Positions 22,780-33,717 of a stretch of DNA of 64,000 nt are shown in pieces. The DNA lies in contig NC_030684.2 in the NCBI RefSeq assembly GCF_000004195.4, positions 67,749,392-67,813,391 on the forward strand. Reading direction: 5' to 3'. Within the stretch, counting starts at the first letter, position 1. Every line of letters starts with the position of its first letter. The stretch is from Xenopus tropicalis (lineage: Eukaryota > Chordata > Amphibia > Anura > Pipidae). The notes under the pieces were generated by a model. It did no database searches, was not told the DNA's origin, and saw nothing but the letters and a program-made list of their open reading frames with translations. Position numbers and translations under genes: made by a program.

Positions 22780-23000
22780 AAAGGTAAAAACTTGGCTTGG
22801 AGGCAAGTTTTGGTTGTATTAAACCCAGTGTAAAGACAAACAGGGTCTTCTATAGGCTGCCAGTCCACATAGGGGCTACCAAATAGCCAATCATAGCCCT
22901 TATTTAGCACCTCCAGGTACCTTATTCATGCTTGTGTTGCTCTCCAACTCTTTTTACATTCAAATGTTGCTCAAGAGTAAAAAAAAGTTGGGGATCCCTG
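22780..23000 (+). mobile_element. hAT-type MITE, right part (CCCCAACC family)
   Basis: It ends 'gttggggatccctg' and carries 'aaatagccaatcatagccct', 'gcttgtgttgctctccaact' and 'tttttacattca', matching 60005-60312. The left terminus is missing. The right flank CTGTAGAA resembles the target sites of the other two copies. Confidence 0.7.
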
Positions 23001-24786
23001 CTGTAGAAGATAGAGGAATGTGTCAAAAAATCCATATCGTAATAGGTTATTTTGGTTATTTTACATAAAGTACCTGCAATTTGGGAGCTACTACTTTGTG
23101 GAAATAAAATCGACAGTTGTCTCCTGTTACTTCCAGTTGAAATGGGAGATGCATTTTCTTGAAGTTCCTTCTTAAATACAAATGATGTCTGCTTCAAAAA
23201 AAATGTATATACTGCTACAGCAGTATATACAGTATGTATGTGTTTCATCCCATGCATCTATCATGAGAAAATGTTTATTTTCATACGGGAGAACTGGATG
23301 CACTCTAATAATAGTATAGAAAATCATATATAAAAACAGACAACCTTAAGCCCTTCAGCTGTTGTTGAACTGCAGTTCCTTGTATCCACATTTACTTAGC
23401 CAACAGCATATCTGCCCAAAGGATGCTGGGAATTGTATTCTAGCAGCAAGAGAGCCACAGGTCACCTATCTTTGTCTTAAAGAACTGAGAAACTCTAATA
23501 AAATGTCTATGAACATAGACTCAGCTAAGATTTTATTATAGTCATTTTATGTTACAAATTTTTAACATCCAACAAAAAAATGCATTTTTAGTTGTCAACC
23601 AGCACTGAAAAATATGGTCTTTTATTCAATAATTGTTACAGTTCCTGCGGTTGCTGCAACAAGCCTATGCACAAATTCGTTAGAGATGACTGATCCATTT
23701 AATAGTCAAACAGAAGAAATTGATTTAGGATGGAAGCCCAGTCTTTCAAGAACATATAAATATTTGATACATCCCATAACACTGAAAATATCTTTTTATC
23801 ATGCCTCACACTTTCTTATTCTAATTGCAATTCAGTATATATGCTCCTTGTTGCATTCATTTGCAACTATTAAATATTTTCTAGAAAAGTGATGATTTTT
23901 CAGCAAAGGCTGGCCTTATAAGGGTAAAGAAGAATACTTTCAATCTGAGATAAATAAGAAGACATGTTGAATGAGCTGGAATCATTTCGCTCTGAGTTAT
24001 TTTATAATTCCAGGGACTTGTTATTTACCATGCAATATAGATTGGCAAATAATTCACTGTCTGAGACTGAAGTGGTTTCTGTTTGAAGAAGAAACTATAA
24101 TATGACACAAAAAAGCAAGTTTCACAGTATTGATTTAAAAATAGATTCTCTCTTTTAAGGCACGAAAGGTGAACTAAAGCCCTGCGAGGGCATATTTGTA
24201 AAAGTTATTTTTGTAAAACATAAAGCTGCTGTTTTTCTTGGCCCACTGTTTTTTATGTCCCTGCAGATGTTCTGTGCTTAGCAATGGCTGCTGCATTGTC
24301 AGGCTAGGTGGCGTGCAAGTTCACAGCCTGAAACCCCATGTGCCACTTGAATCTCACAGAAGGGCACTTGTTTCCAAGAAATAAAGCAGTCAACAGCTAG
24401 CATTCACTTCAACTGAACGTTGCCTAGGGTTACATACTTAGAATACGTGTTTTTGATGCTTTTAGCTGAAAACATAGAAAACAAACTATGCTAATGTTAA
24501 AATATCTAGTATGTTCACTTAATTCACTGTTTAACACATGTTCTTATTGCCTGCGATAGACACCAACTTTGGGGCAAGCCCTCTAATACAAAGGACTTAA
24601 AGATTACTTTCTGCATAAGGTTAGCACACTACCAGGTAAGATTGGATAAAAGGAAGGTTAAAGATAGGGGCTAAGTTAAATATAGAACACAGCACATCCT
24701 ATCTTCCTATAACAGAAACCAGGATCTGCCTTCCGTGATACACCGTACTGCCACACTATGGGGCAGATGTAATGTGAGTTTAGAGC
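23001..24786. other. Mostly unique non-coding stretch
   Basis: No exon or RNA gene. A short hairpin lies at 23205-23230 (12-bp arms, 2-nt loop). Positions 23930-24440 are repeat-free and could be conserved regulatory DNA, which cannot be tested here. Confidence 0.3.
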
Positions 24787-25308
24787 TTAAAGGGAACCTG
24801 TCACCTTAAGAAATAATTTCAAATTGTTTTCTATTGTGTTTGTCAAACAAAATAAACTTTACTAGTATTATATAAATTATTTTAATCTTATTTTCTTCAG
24901 CCTTGGAATTCACAATTGCAGCAAGCAAGCCGGCACCATTTTGTGGACACTGTTATCAAAGCAGGCATTGCATCCTGCCAAAATCTTGTTTCTGTGCTAT
25001 TATGGGTGGACCTAATGCCCATGTCCATGCACTGGTTAAAAAACTACATGGTGCGGAGGGAGGGGGAATGTGAGGAGAGCAGCAATATCTAAAGTTCTGA
25101 ACTGAAAGTGAAAGTAACTCTCTGCCCCACCTCTATGCCTAAGGCATAGATGTGGGGCAGGCAATATATGATTGACAGCTGGGATTTTTAAATGCTTATA
25201 TAATGGGTATGGATGTGGTAATAAAAAATGATTTTGGGTTTCTTGTTTAATTTGAAAAGGGCTTTTATTATACAGCTTTTATATGTCTGGGTGACAGGTC
25301 CACTTTAA
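24787..25308. mobile_element. TTAA-type MITE, CCTGTCACC ends
   Basis: Left TTAAAGGGAACCTGTCACC, right 'ggtgacaggtccactttaa': good inverted ends flanked by TTAA. It is 522 bp with no ORF. The interior includes a purine-rich 'ggagggagggggaatg' segment. Confidence 0.75.
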
Positions 25309-25508
25309 TACATAAACACTCACCAACATTCTATTTATTCCTATGGGATTGTTATAAGTGTATTTATCAATGGGTGAAAGTTAGAACTCACCATTTGATA
25401 AATACATTACTAAAAATCCCATAGAAATAGTGAAATCCCATGGCCTGGTGAAATGTACTTCGATGTATATGATATCATGATTACAACCCTTACATGTTAT
25501 GAGTCTAT

Positions 25509-25971
25509 GGGGCTGATTTACTAACCCACGAATCCGACCCGAATTGGAAAAGTTCCGACTTGAAAACGAACATTTTGCGATTTTTTCGTATGTTTTGCGA
25601 TTTTTTCGGATTCTGTACAAATTTTTCGTTACCAATACGATTTTTGCGTAAAAACGCGAGTTTTTCGTATCCATTACGAAAGTTGCGTAAAAAGTTGCGC
25701 ATTTTTCGTAGCGTTAAAACTTAACGCTACGAAAAATGCGCAACTTTTCGCGTAAGTTTTAACGCTACGAAAAATGCTCAACTTTTTACGCAACTTTCGT
25801 AATTGATAGGAAAACTCGCGTTTTTACGCAAAAATCGTATTGGTAACGAAAAATTCGTAAAGAATCCGAAAAAATCGCAAAACATACGAAAAAATCGCAA
25901 AATACCGATCATTACGAAAAAAACGCAATCGGACTCCATTCGACCCGTTCGTGGGTAAGTAAATCAGCCCC
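25509..25971. mobile_element. CpG-rich palindromic MITE, copy 2
   Basis: A 463-bp palindrome bounded by GGGGCTGATTTACTAAC and its inverse 'taagtaaatcagcccc'. The left half has TTTTTCG-type repeats and the right half CGAAAAA, meeting near 25720 at 'cgttaaaacttaacg'. Flanks are TAT (left) and TAA (right), a likely 3-bp duplication with one change. Same family as 7692-8200. Confidence 0.85.
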
Positions 25972-27668
25972 TAAGAGTTTGTTAATATAGGTATTTTTTT
26001 AACTGTTTTCCCAGACTTATGAATTTCTGTATGTAAATGCAGCACTCTATATACTTATTTAAGGGGATGGTGGCTATAGATATGGTGCTCATGTGACCGT
26101 TTTTAAAGAAAGTTTTATCTATTTGTAAGGCTATCACATTGCTAAATAAAGTATCCCTTTTAAACTGAAATCGCAAGGAGTGGTTTCTGTTCCAGGAAGA
26201 GTTGTGTACTTTTAGCATTATTTTTTCCTGAAACCCCCACCCTAATGTCTACTCCTAAACATACATTATTAAAGGTAAGGGTGAGAATGATACACAGGTG
26301 ATTGCTCCTGGTTGTTATATAATAAATATAGAACAGAGTCAGCTGATAAAATTGTACATTATGTTCAAATCAGACTGCTGGGGCAAATAACCTGGACGAA
26401 GGCAAGACAGAACCATTACTAAAAGACTAACAAAAGTATTCTTCTGCCATTATACAAGTAGCTGTAGGAGGTTTCTAATAAGTATCTAAATATACTTATA
26501 TTATATAAACTGTCATTCTTAGCCCTCTCCACTCAATATACTTCTACCCCTTTTCCTGCCAATACCATGTCCACGTGCCCATCAATGTACAATAACATCT
26601 GCAGATATACAGAATGAGTGCATAGCCCTAAAGACCATACTGTACAGAATCTATACATTTCTGGAGGGATAAATATAAGCATGTATGCAGTCTGAATGTG
26701 ACAGGTTTTAAATTAATTTCCTATCCTGGAGCTGTGTCCATGTATCTAAGAATATAATTACTGGACACATTCTGTGTCATCAATCTAAGTGTCAGCTACA
26801 TTATGTTTAGGCTACAGAATAACTTAAACCTATATGAATCGGATGAATTCAAATTCAGGGTTCTAAAAAAACCTTTGTAAGGCAGTCTAAGGACTTGACC
26901 ATATTGTATCTGCATTTAGAATTCTATATTTCACAGTTAATCTAACCTTCCCATACGGGTCTCACTCTCCCACTGGAGTACACCAGAATTTTAATATTCA
27001 TTAGCTACAATTTATATTAAGCAGCTTGGCTGCCTATGGGATACTCTGGGGAACAAAACTGCTTGAGACCAGGAAAATAATAATGTGCACTCCGACGCAG
27101 TATTATTTACTAATATAAACAGGCTCAGTCTTTACTTTATACATTGAAATATCTGAAATCCACAGCAGGTAAGGGCAGCCATATGGGACCAAATACACAT
27201 TACTTTTTCCAATAAGATTTCACCAAGTCTCACAAGCTGTCCACCATCATTCTGCCTCAGATTCCATTATAAAAAATGATGTGTACCAAGGGCCAGAGAA
27301 GGGCACAGAGACAGACTACTGACTTGAATCCTACATTTGGACCTGGCTTAGAATTTAAAAATGTACCACTCTATAAGCCTACTTTCCTTTATTTGTAATG
27401 AATTCATTGAACCTACAGTTATAGTAGTTTTCATTTATATAAGACTAGTATATTCAGCTTGCAAAATGTTTGCAAAGGGATTGCTTTTGGGCCCCATCAT
27501 TTTATGATGAGACATTTTAGAACCAAAGAAAAATATGTAAACATTTAATCTGTTAAACATACATATTGTATGTCTGCAAGCAAGAGAGAGATAGAATATG
27601 TAGGCTAATCATTTCAAGCATTGACATGGTTAAGGCATATACAAAATTATATAAAACTGCCTATAATT
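25972..27668. other. Non-coding stretch, nothing recognised
   Basis: About 1.7 kb of AT-rich sequence without exon, RNA gene or clear transposon ends. Confidence 0.35.
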
Positions 27669-27988
27669 TTAAAGGGGATGTTAAATGAAAAATAAACTCA
27701 GTAGCAGAAGCCAGTTCTTCTCCAGTCAGAATTCCATTTTTACAAATACATTTCATGCTTCTATACAGGTCTTTTAATTAGTTGGCTTTTGCTACATTAT
27801 TTCAAGAGTCAGAACCAACATTCCAAAATAAAATGACAGACAGATACAGCTTTTTAATTACATTACAAACATTACATTACAAATCATTTTAAAACAATTT
27901 GACATGTGTATGAAAACTAGAAATTTGCTTAGACTTCTATTTTCTTTTATTAGGAAAACTTCTATTTTGGGCTTTAGAGCCCCTTTAA
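27669..27988. mobile_element. T2-type (TTAA) MITE
   Basis: Bounded by TTAAAGGGGATG and GAGCCCCTTTAA. It is 320 bp and non-coding. Related diverged sequence follows at 28330-28665 and occurs at 20540-20790. Confidence 0.65.
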
Positions 27989-28329
27989 ATTTTATGTACA
28001 TATTTGTGATATAAAAGCAATTCAATGTCCTGAAGGTGACATTAAATCCCTAATTAAGCCCAGGCTATAAGATCTCTCTTCTAAAAATACAAATATTGCA
28101 ATTGCTATTAAATTATAAGGATATTGGATTCTGCTAATGAATAATAATCTCCCTTTTCGTGATACATAAAAACATCTCTGGTTACAAAGTAATAGTATCA
28201 CTATATATCATAAGGACATATAAAGCTGAACTGTATTTGTTTTGTAGTTTCATTCATTGAAAAGGTTTTAAACAAAAAAATAACATCTACCTAATGAAAG
28301 AATATTTGAATAAACGTTACAGTACTTTC

Positions 28330-28665
28330 CTTTATTACTATAAGTGATGTTAAAGTTATTTGTAAGTGGTGTTGACAGCAGTATCTGTCTTTTGCTTGCC
28401 ATTCTCTGAACTGCTAGTTCTGACAACTGAAGCAATGTAGCATAATCCAGCAAAATAACAGACTTGTGAAAAAGTAAGCGAAGCATCTTAAGAACTAGAG
28501 TTTTGGCTGTAGGAGAGCTAACTTCTTTTATACTGTTTCAAAAACCAGAACCAGCTTTCATCACTAAACTTTTGAAATGAATATATATTAAACTAAACCA
28601 TTGCCTAGAATTAGTTTCTTTTATTAGCTAAAATGTTATTTTTGGGTTTACAATCTCTCTTAATT
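28330..28665. mobile_element. TTAA-type MITE, diverged copy
   Basis: 'gctaaaatgttatttttggg' followed by 'tttacaatctctctta' corresponds to the terminal region of the same MITE group, and 'ctgacaactgaagcaatgta' is shared in part with 20670-20700. The boundaries are approximate. Confidence 0.4.
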
Positions 28666-29850
28666 ATTCCAAAGTACTCTCAATCATAAACATGGAACAG
28701 AATTGCTAATGAAAGTACTGCTTCTTAGTGTATCATTAATAAATGCATAATCTTTATCAGCTGTGATTTTTGAGTACTTGATTGAGCATTTATTTTCTTA
28801 TGACTGTGTTTTATTACTGTTGAATAAATCAAATAAACTTGTACAATGATGCCACACGTAATTTTAATGGCAATATAAAACATCAGCTATATTTTATACA
28901 ATATTTTAAAGGTTACTATATTAAATATGTAAATCTCACTTTAATACACTGCTCTACACAGAAAATGTTAACAGTAATATATCTTCTTTCTATATAAAAG
29001 AAATAGGATATTGTACAACTATTGAAGAAAACTATGAAGAAGTGTATTTGCTCTCTGGGGTCTCAGTTTGAGCTTATCTGTGTTACTGTTTCTTCAGTAC
29101 ATTCCGAATGTCATAGCTAAAAAAAAAGTAGAGCAAGTAGGATGTCATGGCCCTCTCGTCAGGAACAATTACATAGAAAAATAAATAACACAGGCCGCTA
29201 GACTTGAAAATAAGGAGAACTTAAGGTCCGGTGACCTTTGACATCCATCTTTATGTTACTATGGTGACAGAAGACCGGAAAGGCTCTGGCCTTTCAGTTA
29301 GTTGAAATCAAAATTCAATATTTGTATTAAGGATAGGCGGAAGAGAAATATTACTGCAAAATGGCATGTACTAAAACTGTGATATTTAAAATGACCCAAC
29401 GTATTGAAATCTTTAAAGTGTAAAAGCAAAAAAAGGTCACATTAACTCTTTTCTCTGGCACAGTCTGAAGGTCCCCGCGCAGGCAGCAGTATCCTTGTCA
29501 TTCACTGCATAACCTTGTCAGAGGAAAAGAATTCGGGAAAGTGATAGGTTTGACGTCCTGTCGGATGCTTGGTGCTCTGCCATTCTCTTCTTCTGATCAC
29601 TATCAAACACAAAGCCTTTGTTTCTCCACACGGGAGTGTAACTAGATGCCAATGCACCTCAGCCAGAGAAGGTAGCAAATTGGTTATTCCTAGTGGCTTG
29701 TTTCTTTTCCTCCCTAACATGTTCTAAAATTGCCTTTGTAAAGCCACACATACTGAGTAAATGAGAAAAGAAGTACACATTCTGTGGTGGTTTCATTTTC
29801 CCCAAGCAAAGACCATTCTATATATGACATGTATCATGTCATTTGCTTTA
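28666..29850. other. Non-coding stretch
   Basis: No gene or named repeat. Minus-strand open frames of 72-83 codons near 29502-30044 show no family motif, and the distal one lies inside a MITE. Confidence 0.35.
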
Positions 29851-30090
29851 TGGCAGTGGCAGACAGGGAGATTAGTTGCCCCGTGACAAATCTTTGTTGC
29901 TAGAATGTAAATTGCCTGTGGGATGGCATACAAAGACAACTTTGGGCGACTTTGGACATTGCAGCGACGCATATGCCATCCCACCGGTGATTTACATTCT
30001 AGCCAGTGGGATGGCATTGTGGAGAGATTAGTCGCTTGCGACAACGAAGATTTGTCGTGGGGTGACTAATCTCCCCATCTGCCACTGCCC
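29851..30090. mobile_element. Harbinger-like palindromic MITE
   Basis: A 240-bp near-perfect palindrome with ends TGGCAGTGGCAGACAGGG and the inverse 'cccatctgccactgccc'. Inner arms 'gctagaatgtaaattgcc' and 'ggtgatttacattctagc' are also inverted. Flanked by TTA on both sides (29848-29850, 30091-30093), the TWA target typical of PIF/Harbinger. Confidence 0.8.
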
Positions 30091-30112
30091 TTAAAGAGTA
30101 GATTAGGTAGGG

Positions 30113-31681
30113 CAGTGCTGTCCAACTGGTGCCCCCCCCATCCCCTTTGTGTGCCCCCCTTCCCATCTGTCTGGCTGCTGTGACTGCTTACCTTTGTGTA
30201 AGCTTTAAATGGTATAAATACTGAGATTAACTTGTTCACACCTGTAAGGCCCTGTAAGACACTGTAGGCTCCCAAACTGTTCACACCACACAGATAGCAG
30301 TGCTGGCATTGTGTCACTGTATGTAATGTACATCTTGGTGTGGTCATGATCAGTCACTTACATAGCCAAGATAGGTTTTCCTGTCTTATTCCCTACTCTG
30401 CCTGGTGTGCTCTGCCCTGCCTGTATATGCCATGCTCTGCCTGCCCTACCCTGACTGTTTGTGCCATACTCTTCCCTATGCCATAATCTGCCTGCCCGAT
30501 GCTGCCTGTGTGTGCCATACTCTGCCTGCCCTACCTGTGTGTGCCATACTCTGCCTGCCCTATGCTGCCTGTGTGTGCCGTATTCTGCCTGGAAAATGCT
30601 GCCTGTGTGTGCCATACTCTGCCTTCCCTTCCCTGCCTGTGTTTGCCATATTCTGCCTGCCCTATCCTGCCTGTGTGTGCCATACTCTGCCTGCCCCACC
30701 CTGAGAAAATACGTGCTATATTCTGCCTGCCCTTCCCTGCCTGTGTGTGCCATACTCTGCCTGCCCTATTCTGCCTGTGTGTGCCATACTTTGCCTTCCC
30801 TACCCTGCCTGTGTGTGCCATACTCTGCCTGCCCTATGCTGCCTGTGTGTACCGTATTCTGCCTGCCCAATGCTGCCTGTGTGTGCCATACTCTGCCTTC
30901 CCTTCCCTGCCTGTGTGTGCCATATTCTGCCTGCCCTACCCTGCCTGTGTGTGCCATACTCTGCCTACCCCACCCTGAGAAAATATGTGCTATATTCTGC
31001 CTGCCCTTCCCTGCCTTTGCGTGCCACACTTTGCCTGCCCTATGCTGCCTGTGTGTGCCATACTCTGCCTGCCCTATGCTGCCTGTGTGTGTGCCATACT
31101 CTGCCAGCCCTAAGATGCCTGTGTGTGCCATACTCTGCCTGCCCTATGCTGCCTGAGTGCGTGCCATACTCTGCCAGCCCTAAGATGCCCTAAGCATGCC
31201 ATACTCTACCCTGTCGTATTCTGCCTGTGCGTGCCATACTCTGCCTGCCCTATGCTGCCTGTGAGCAATATTTTGTCTGCCCTGTACTGCCTGTGGGAAG
31301 TGAACCTGGCAGGGTTTGTTCTGGGATTTCGTTAGCATTTAGAAATAGTTGTTAGGGGGTCTTTAAGGTGTTTACTTTGCTGTGCTACCAACAGGGGAGG
31401 AGGAGCCATATGGAATTAAAGGTGTGGCTTAATATGACACTTCTTTTACATGAGTGATTGGTTTTACATATAAGTGAGCAACAATTATTTATTTTTTTTG
31501 CTGTGCTACCACAATTAATGTGGGTATGGTCTTAAAAGCTATTGTGATAATATGGGTGTGGTGTGACATGGGTGTAGTTTAGAAAATAGGGAGTGGTTAA
31601 AGCTGGCTTCCATTTTTGGCTTTCCACCACACAGGCCATAAAAATTCCATCCCTCTGTACTACAGAAGTTGGACAGCACTG
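30113..31681. mobile_element. hAT-type non-autonomous element carrying a minisatellite
   Basis: Terminal inverted repeats CAGTGCTGTCCAACT (left) and 'agttggacagcactg' (right) bound 1569 bp. Direct repeats AGGTAGGG (30105-30112) and AGGTAGGA (31682-31689) form the 8-bp target duplication of the hAT superfamily. The interior holds no transposase; about 890 bp of it is a 34-bp tandem repeat. A 13-bp direct repeat TGCTGTGCTACCA recurs about 120 bp apart near 31378 and 31499. Confidence 0.85.
30405..31290. repeat. 34-bp minisatellite, about 26 units
   Basis: The unit reads approximately TGCCTGTGTGTGCCATACTC + TGCCTGCCCTATGC (34 bp) with point and small-length variants; 'accctgagaaaatatgtgcta' variants recur at about 30700 and 30972, suggesting higher-order duplication. 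Because 34 is not a multiple of three and the unit has no stop on several frames, it creates overlapping spurious frames of 96-231 codons on both strands. These should not be annotated as proteins. Confidence 0.9.
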
Positions 31682-31719
31682 AGGTAGGAAAATACAAGAT
31701 GCTTGCTTCAAAGAAAAAA

Positions 31720-32133
31720 ATAAAAGTATAATCACTAATGGGTGCCAAAATGTTAGTCACCCCTCCAATGATTAATATAGCTTACCTGATGCCCTGGGCC
31801 GGTGCTCCTGTTCGCTAAAAACTGCACCGGCCCCTGGTATTTCTGTAACATATCCTAATCATCATTTGTGGCTTCTTCTCTTTGTCCCCTTCTGGGCAGC
31901 GCATGCACAATACAGTAAAAGCTAAACTTAGCTGCAAACAGCAGCCTGTTTCACACTACTGAGCATGTGCCTGCCCAGGCCTGGAGAAGGAAGAGGATTG
32001 TATGAATCAGCTTCTACAGAAATACCCTGTGTCAGTGCAGTTTACTGCCAACAGGAACACTGGCCCAGAGTGTCAGGTAAGCAATTATAACTCCCCAGTG
32101 GATGCCTAGATGTTACCATAAGTTTTACTTTAA
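31720..32133. mobile_element. TTAA-type MITE, GGTGCC/CCCTGGGCCGGTG family
   Basis: The left arm 'gcttacctgatgccctgggc' is mirrored on the right by 'gcccagagtgtcaggtaagc'. 'gccggtgctcctgttcgc' faces 'caacaggaacactggcc'. The right end is TTTAA; the left end ATAAAAG appears mutated. A partial relative lies at 41730-41880. Confidence 0.65.
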
Positions 32134-33142
32134 ACAGGTGACTAGAAAATGCCAGTATATATATGTTTAGATATCAAGACATATTAGATCAAACCGATTA
32201 TATAGTCACAATATTAAACAGCTTATATAATAAAGCTTGCCTAACACAGGCTATAGTGTTCGGCTATACATTAGGGTATGCCACACAATCTGTGATTTGA
32301 CATAGGCAAAAATAAAAAGATTACATACCATCTGACAGAAATCCATTAGCTCTGTGCCTCATTACCCCAACAATGTATTTGGGCTACAAGGTATCTGCTA
32401 AATGAAAGGTGCTATTGTAAATTGTTCAATTCAGATGATATGAAATTGTCTAAACAGCTTCCTCTTGGATGTAGTACTGGGTATCAGAGCTCTACAACAG
32501 AAGTCTCACCATCACTATGGCTATATCCTTTACATTTTGAAAGTATCGCCTGTTTAACCACATTAGAAAAAGAGTAAAAAATAAAGGTGATTAGGATCGA
32601 ACAACAGCTTTTCTGAGCAGAGAGACAAATTAAGGTAAAGTATGGCATGTTAGAACACCCTAATACAAGTAACAGTGGTTTACAAGATGGTTTACAAAAT
32701 GATTGCAAATAAAAAAACAGTTGTTTAGATATCAGGGTAGGGGGTTGTAATATTTATTACTACATTCTTGGTTTAGATGAAAGGATATTTTAAATCTAAA
32801 ATTATTTATGAAGACAGTTTCTGCTGCTTGATAAATGCTTGGTGTAGGGGAAGCAGGGGAGAGGGTTTACTGGCACCTCAGGCATTACAGTGTGTTCATT
32901 CACTAATCAGCTAATTATGGTTTGTACTTCACTGAAAAATCCTCTGTAATTGGATGTTGGGTGGCAACATTATGAAGAGATCTGACAGAGGTGATGCTAC
33001 TCTCTATAGTGACCTTTCTTTAGTAATTCATTAAGGACCATCACTAAGTGCTTATCAACACTGATGTGCAATGGTGTAACAGTTACTTTTTAAGATGCAT
33101 TATTTCAGAGCAAGCAATGTTTTGTGTAAATATACAATTCTG
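32134..33142. other. Non-coding stretch, nothing recognised
   Basis: About 1 kb of unique-looking AT-rich DNA without exon or RNA gene. Confidence 0.35.
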
Positions 33143-33717
33143 TCACTCCAGTTCCCATGTAACCATGAGTCCCAAGCCGGATGTGGATTTCTTACTATTG
33201 AGTGCTATTCTGATACCTACTGGGAGCTGCTATCTTGCTACCTTCCCATTGTTCTGCTGATTGGCTGCAGGAAGGGGGTGAAATCACTCCAACTTGCAGC
33301 TCAGCAGTAAAGTGTCCTGCCCTTTTAACTTTTTAACCCCTGATGAAGACCCTTTACGAATCGAAACGCGCTGGGCTCTTGTTTTTCTTTGTTATGCATT
33401 TTCTTTTTTGCTCAATAAATTTTGGGTTTTATTACTGAAGTGTGCAAATACCTTTTTTGATTTATTTGTACATTCATTTTTGTGTTTTGGGTGTGTACTC
33501 TGATACTTTGTGATATCAGCAGTAAAGTGTGACTAAAGTTTATCAGAGCACAGGTCACATGGCTGTAGCACCTTGGGAAATAAGAATATGGCTAGCCGCA
33601 TGTGAAATTTCAAAATTAAATATAAAAAAATCTGCTTGTTTTTGTGAAAAATGGAGAAGCTCTATTAACTGATGCGATTTGAAAAAAACATGTTTTCACA
33701 TGACAGTATTCCTTTAA
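33143..33717. mobile_element. TTAA-type MITE, right portion, interrupted
   Basis: Ends 'gacagtattcctttaa' and contains 'tgattggctgcagg', 'atcactccaacttgcag' and 'tttatcagagcacaggtcac', resembling a very abundant frog MITE. The 200-bp insertion 33316-33515 splits it and duplicates 15 bp of it. The left end is not recognisable, so the start is approximate. Confidence 0.6.
33316..33515 (+). mobile_element. Short retro-insertion with hammerhead-like core
   Basis: Exactly 200 bp lie between two perfect copies of TCAGCAGTAAAGTGT (33301-33315 and 33516-33530), a 15-bp target duplication inside a MITE. The insert carries CTGATGA (33340-33346), then 16 nt, then GAAAC (33363-33367), the conserved core order of a hammerhead ribozyme, and an AATAAA (33414-33419). 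Penelope-like elements are known to carry hammerhead motifs, so this may be a truncated or non-autonomous relative. Stems II and III do not pair well by eye, so activity is doubtful. Confidence 0.6.

Noticed and set aside
22283..22910. Overlapping minus-strand frames up to 123 codons
   Set aside because: They span the probable LTR and the hAT remnant; no domain or shared splice structure is visible.
25381..25702. Minus-strand frames of 65-97 codons
   Set aside because: Inside the second CpG-rich palindrome or crossing its edge.
30358..31131. Minus-strand frames of 96-131 codons over the same region
   Set aside because: Mirror artefact of the same tandem array.
30461..31156. Long plus-strand open frame of 231 codons, with 159- and 148-codon neighbours, Cys/Pro/Leu-rich
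   Set aside because: It is the translation of a 34-bp minisatellite that lacks stops. The unit length shifts frame every copy and several frames on both strands are open at once, so it is not a gene.
30405..31290. CRISPR-like regular repetition
   Set aside because: Units are contiguous without unique spacers, in a vertebrate-type genome; it is a minisatellite.
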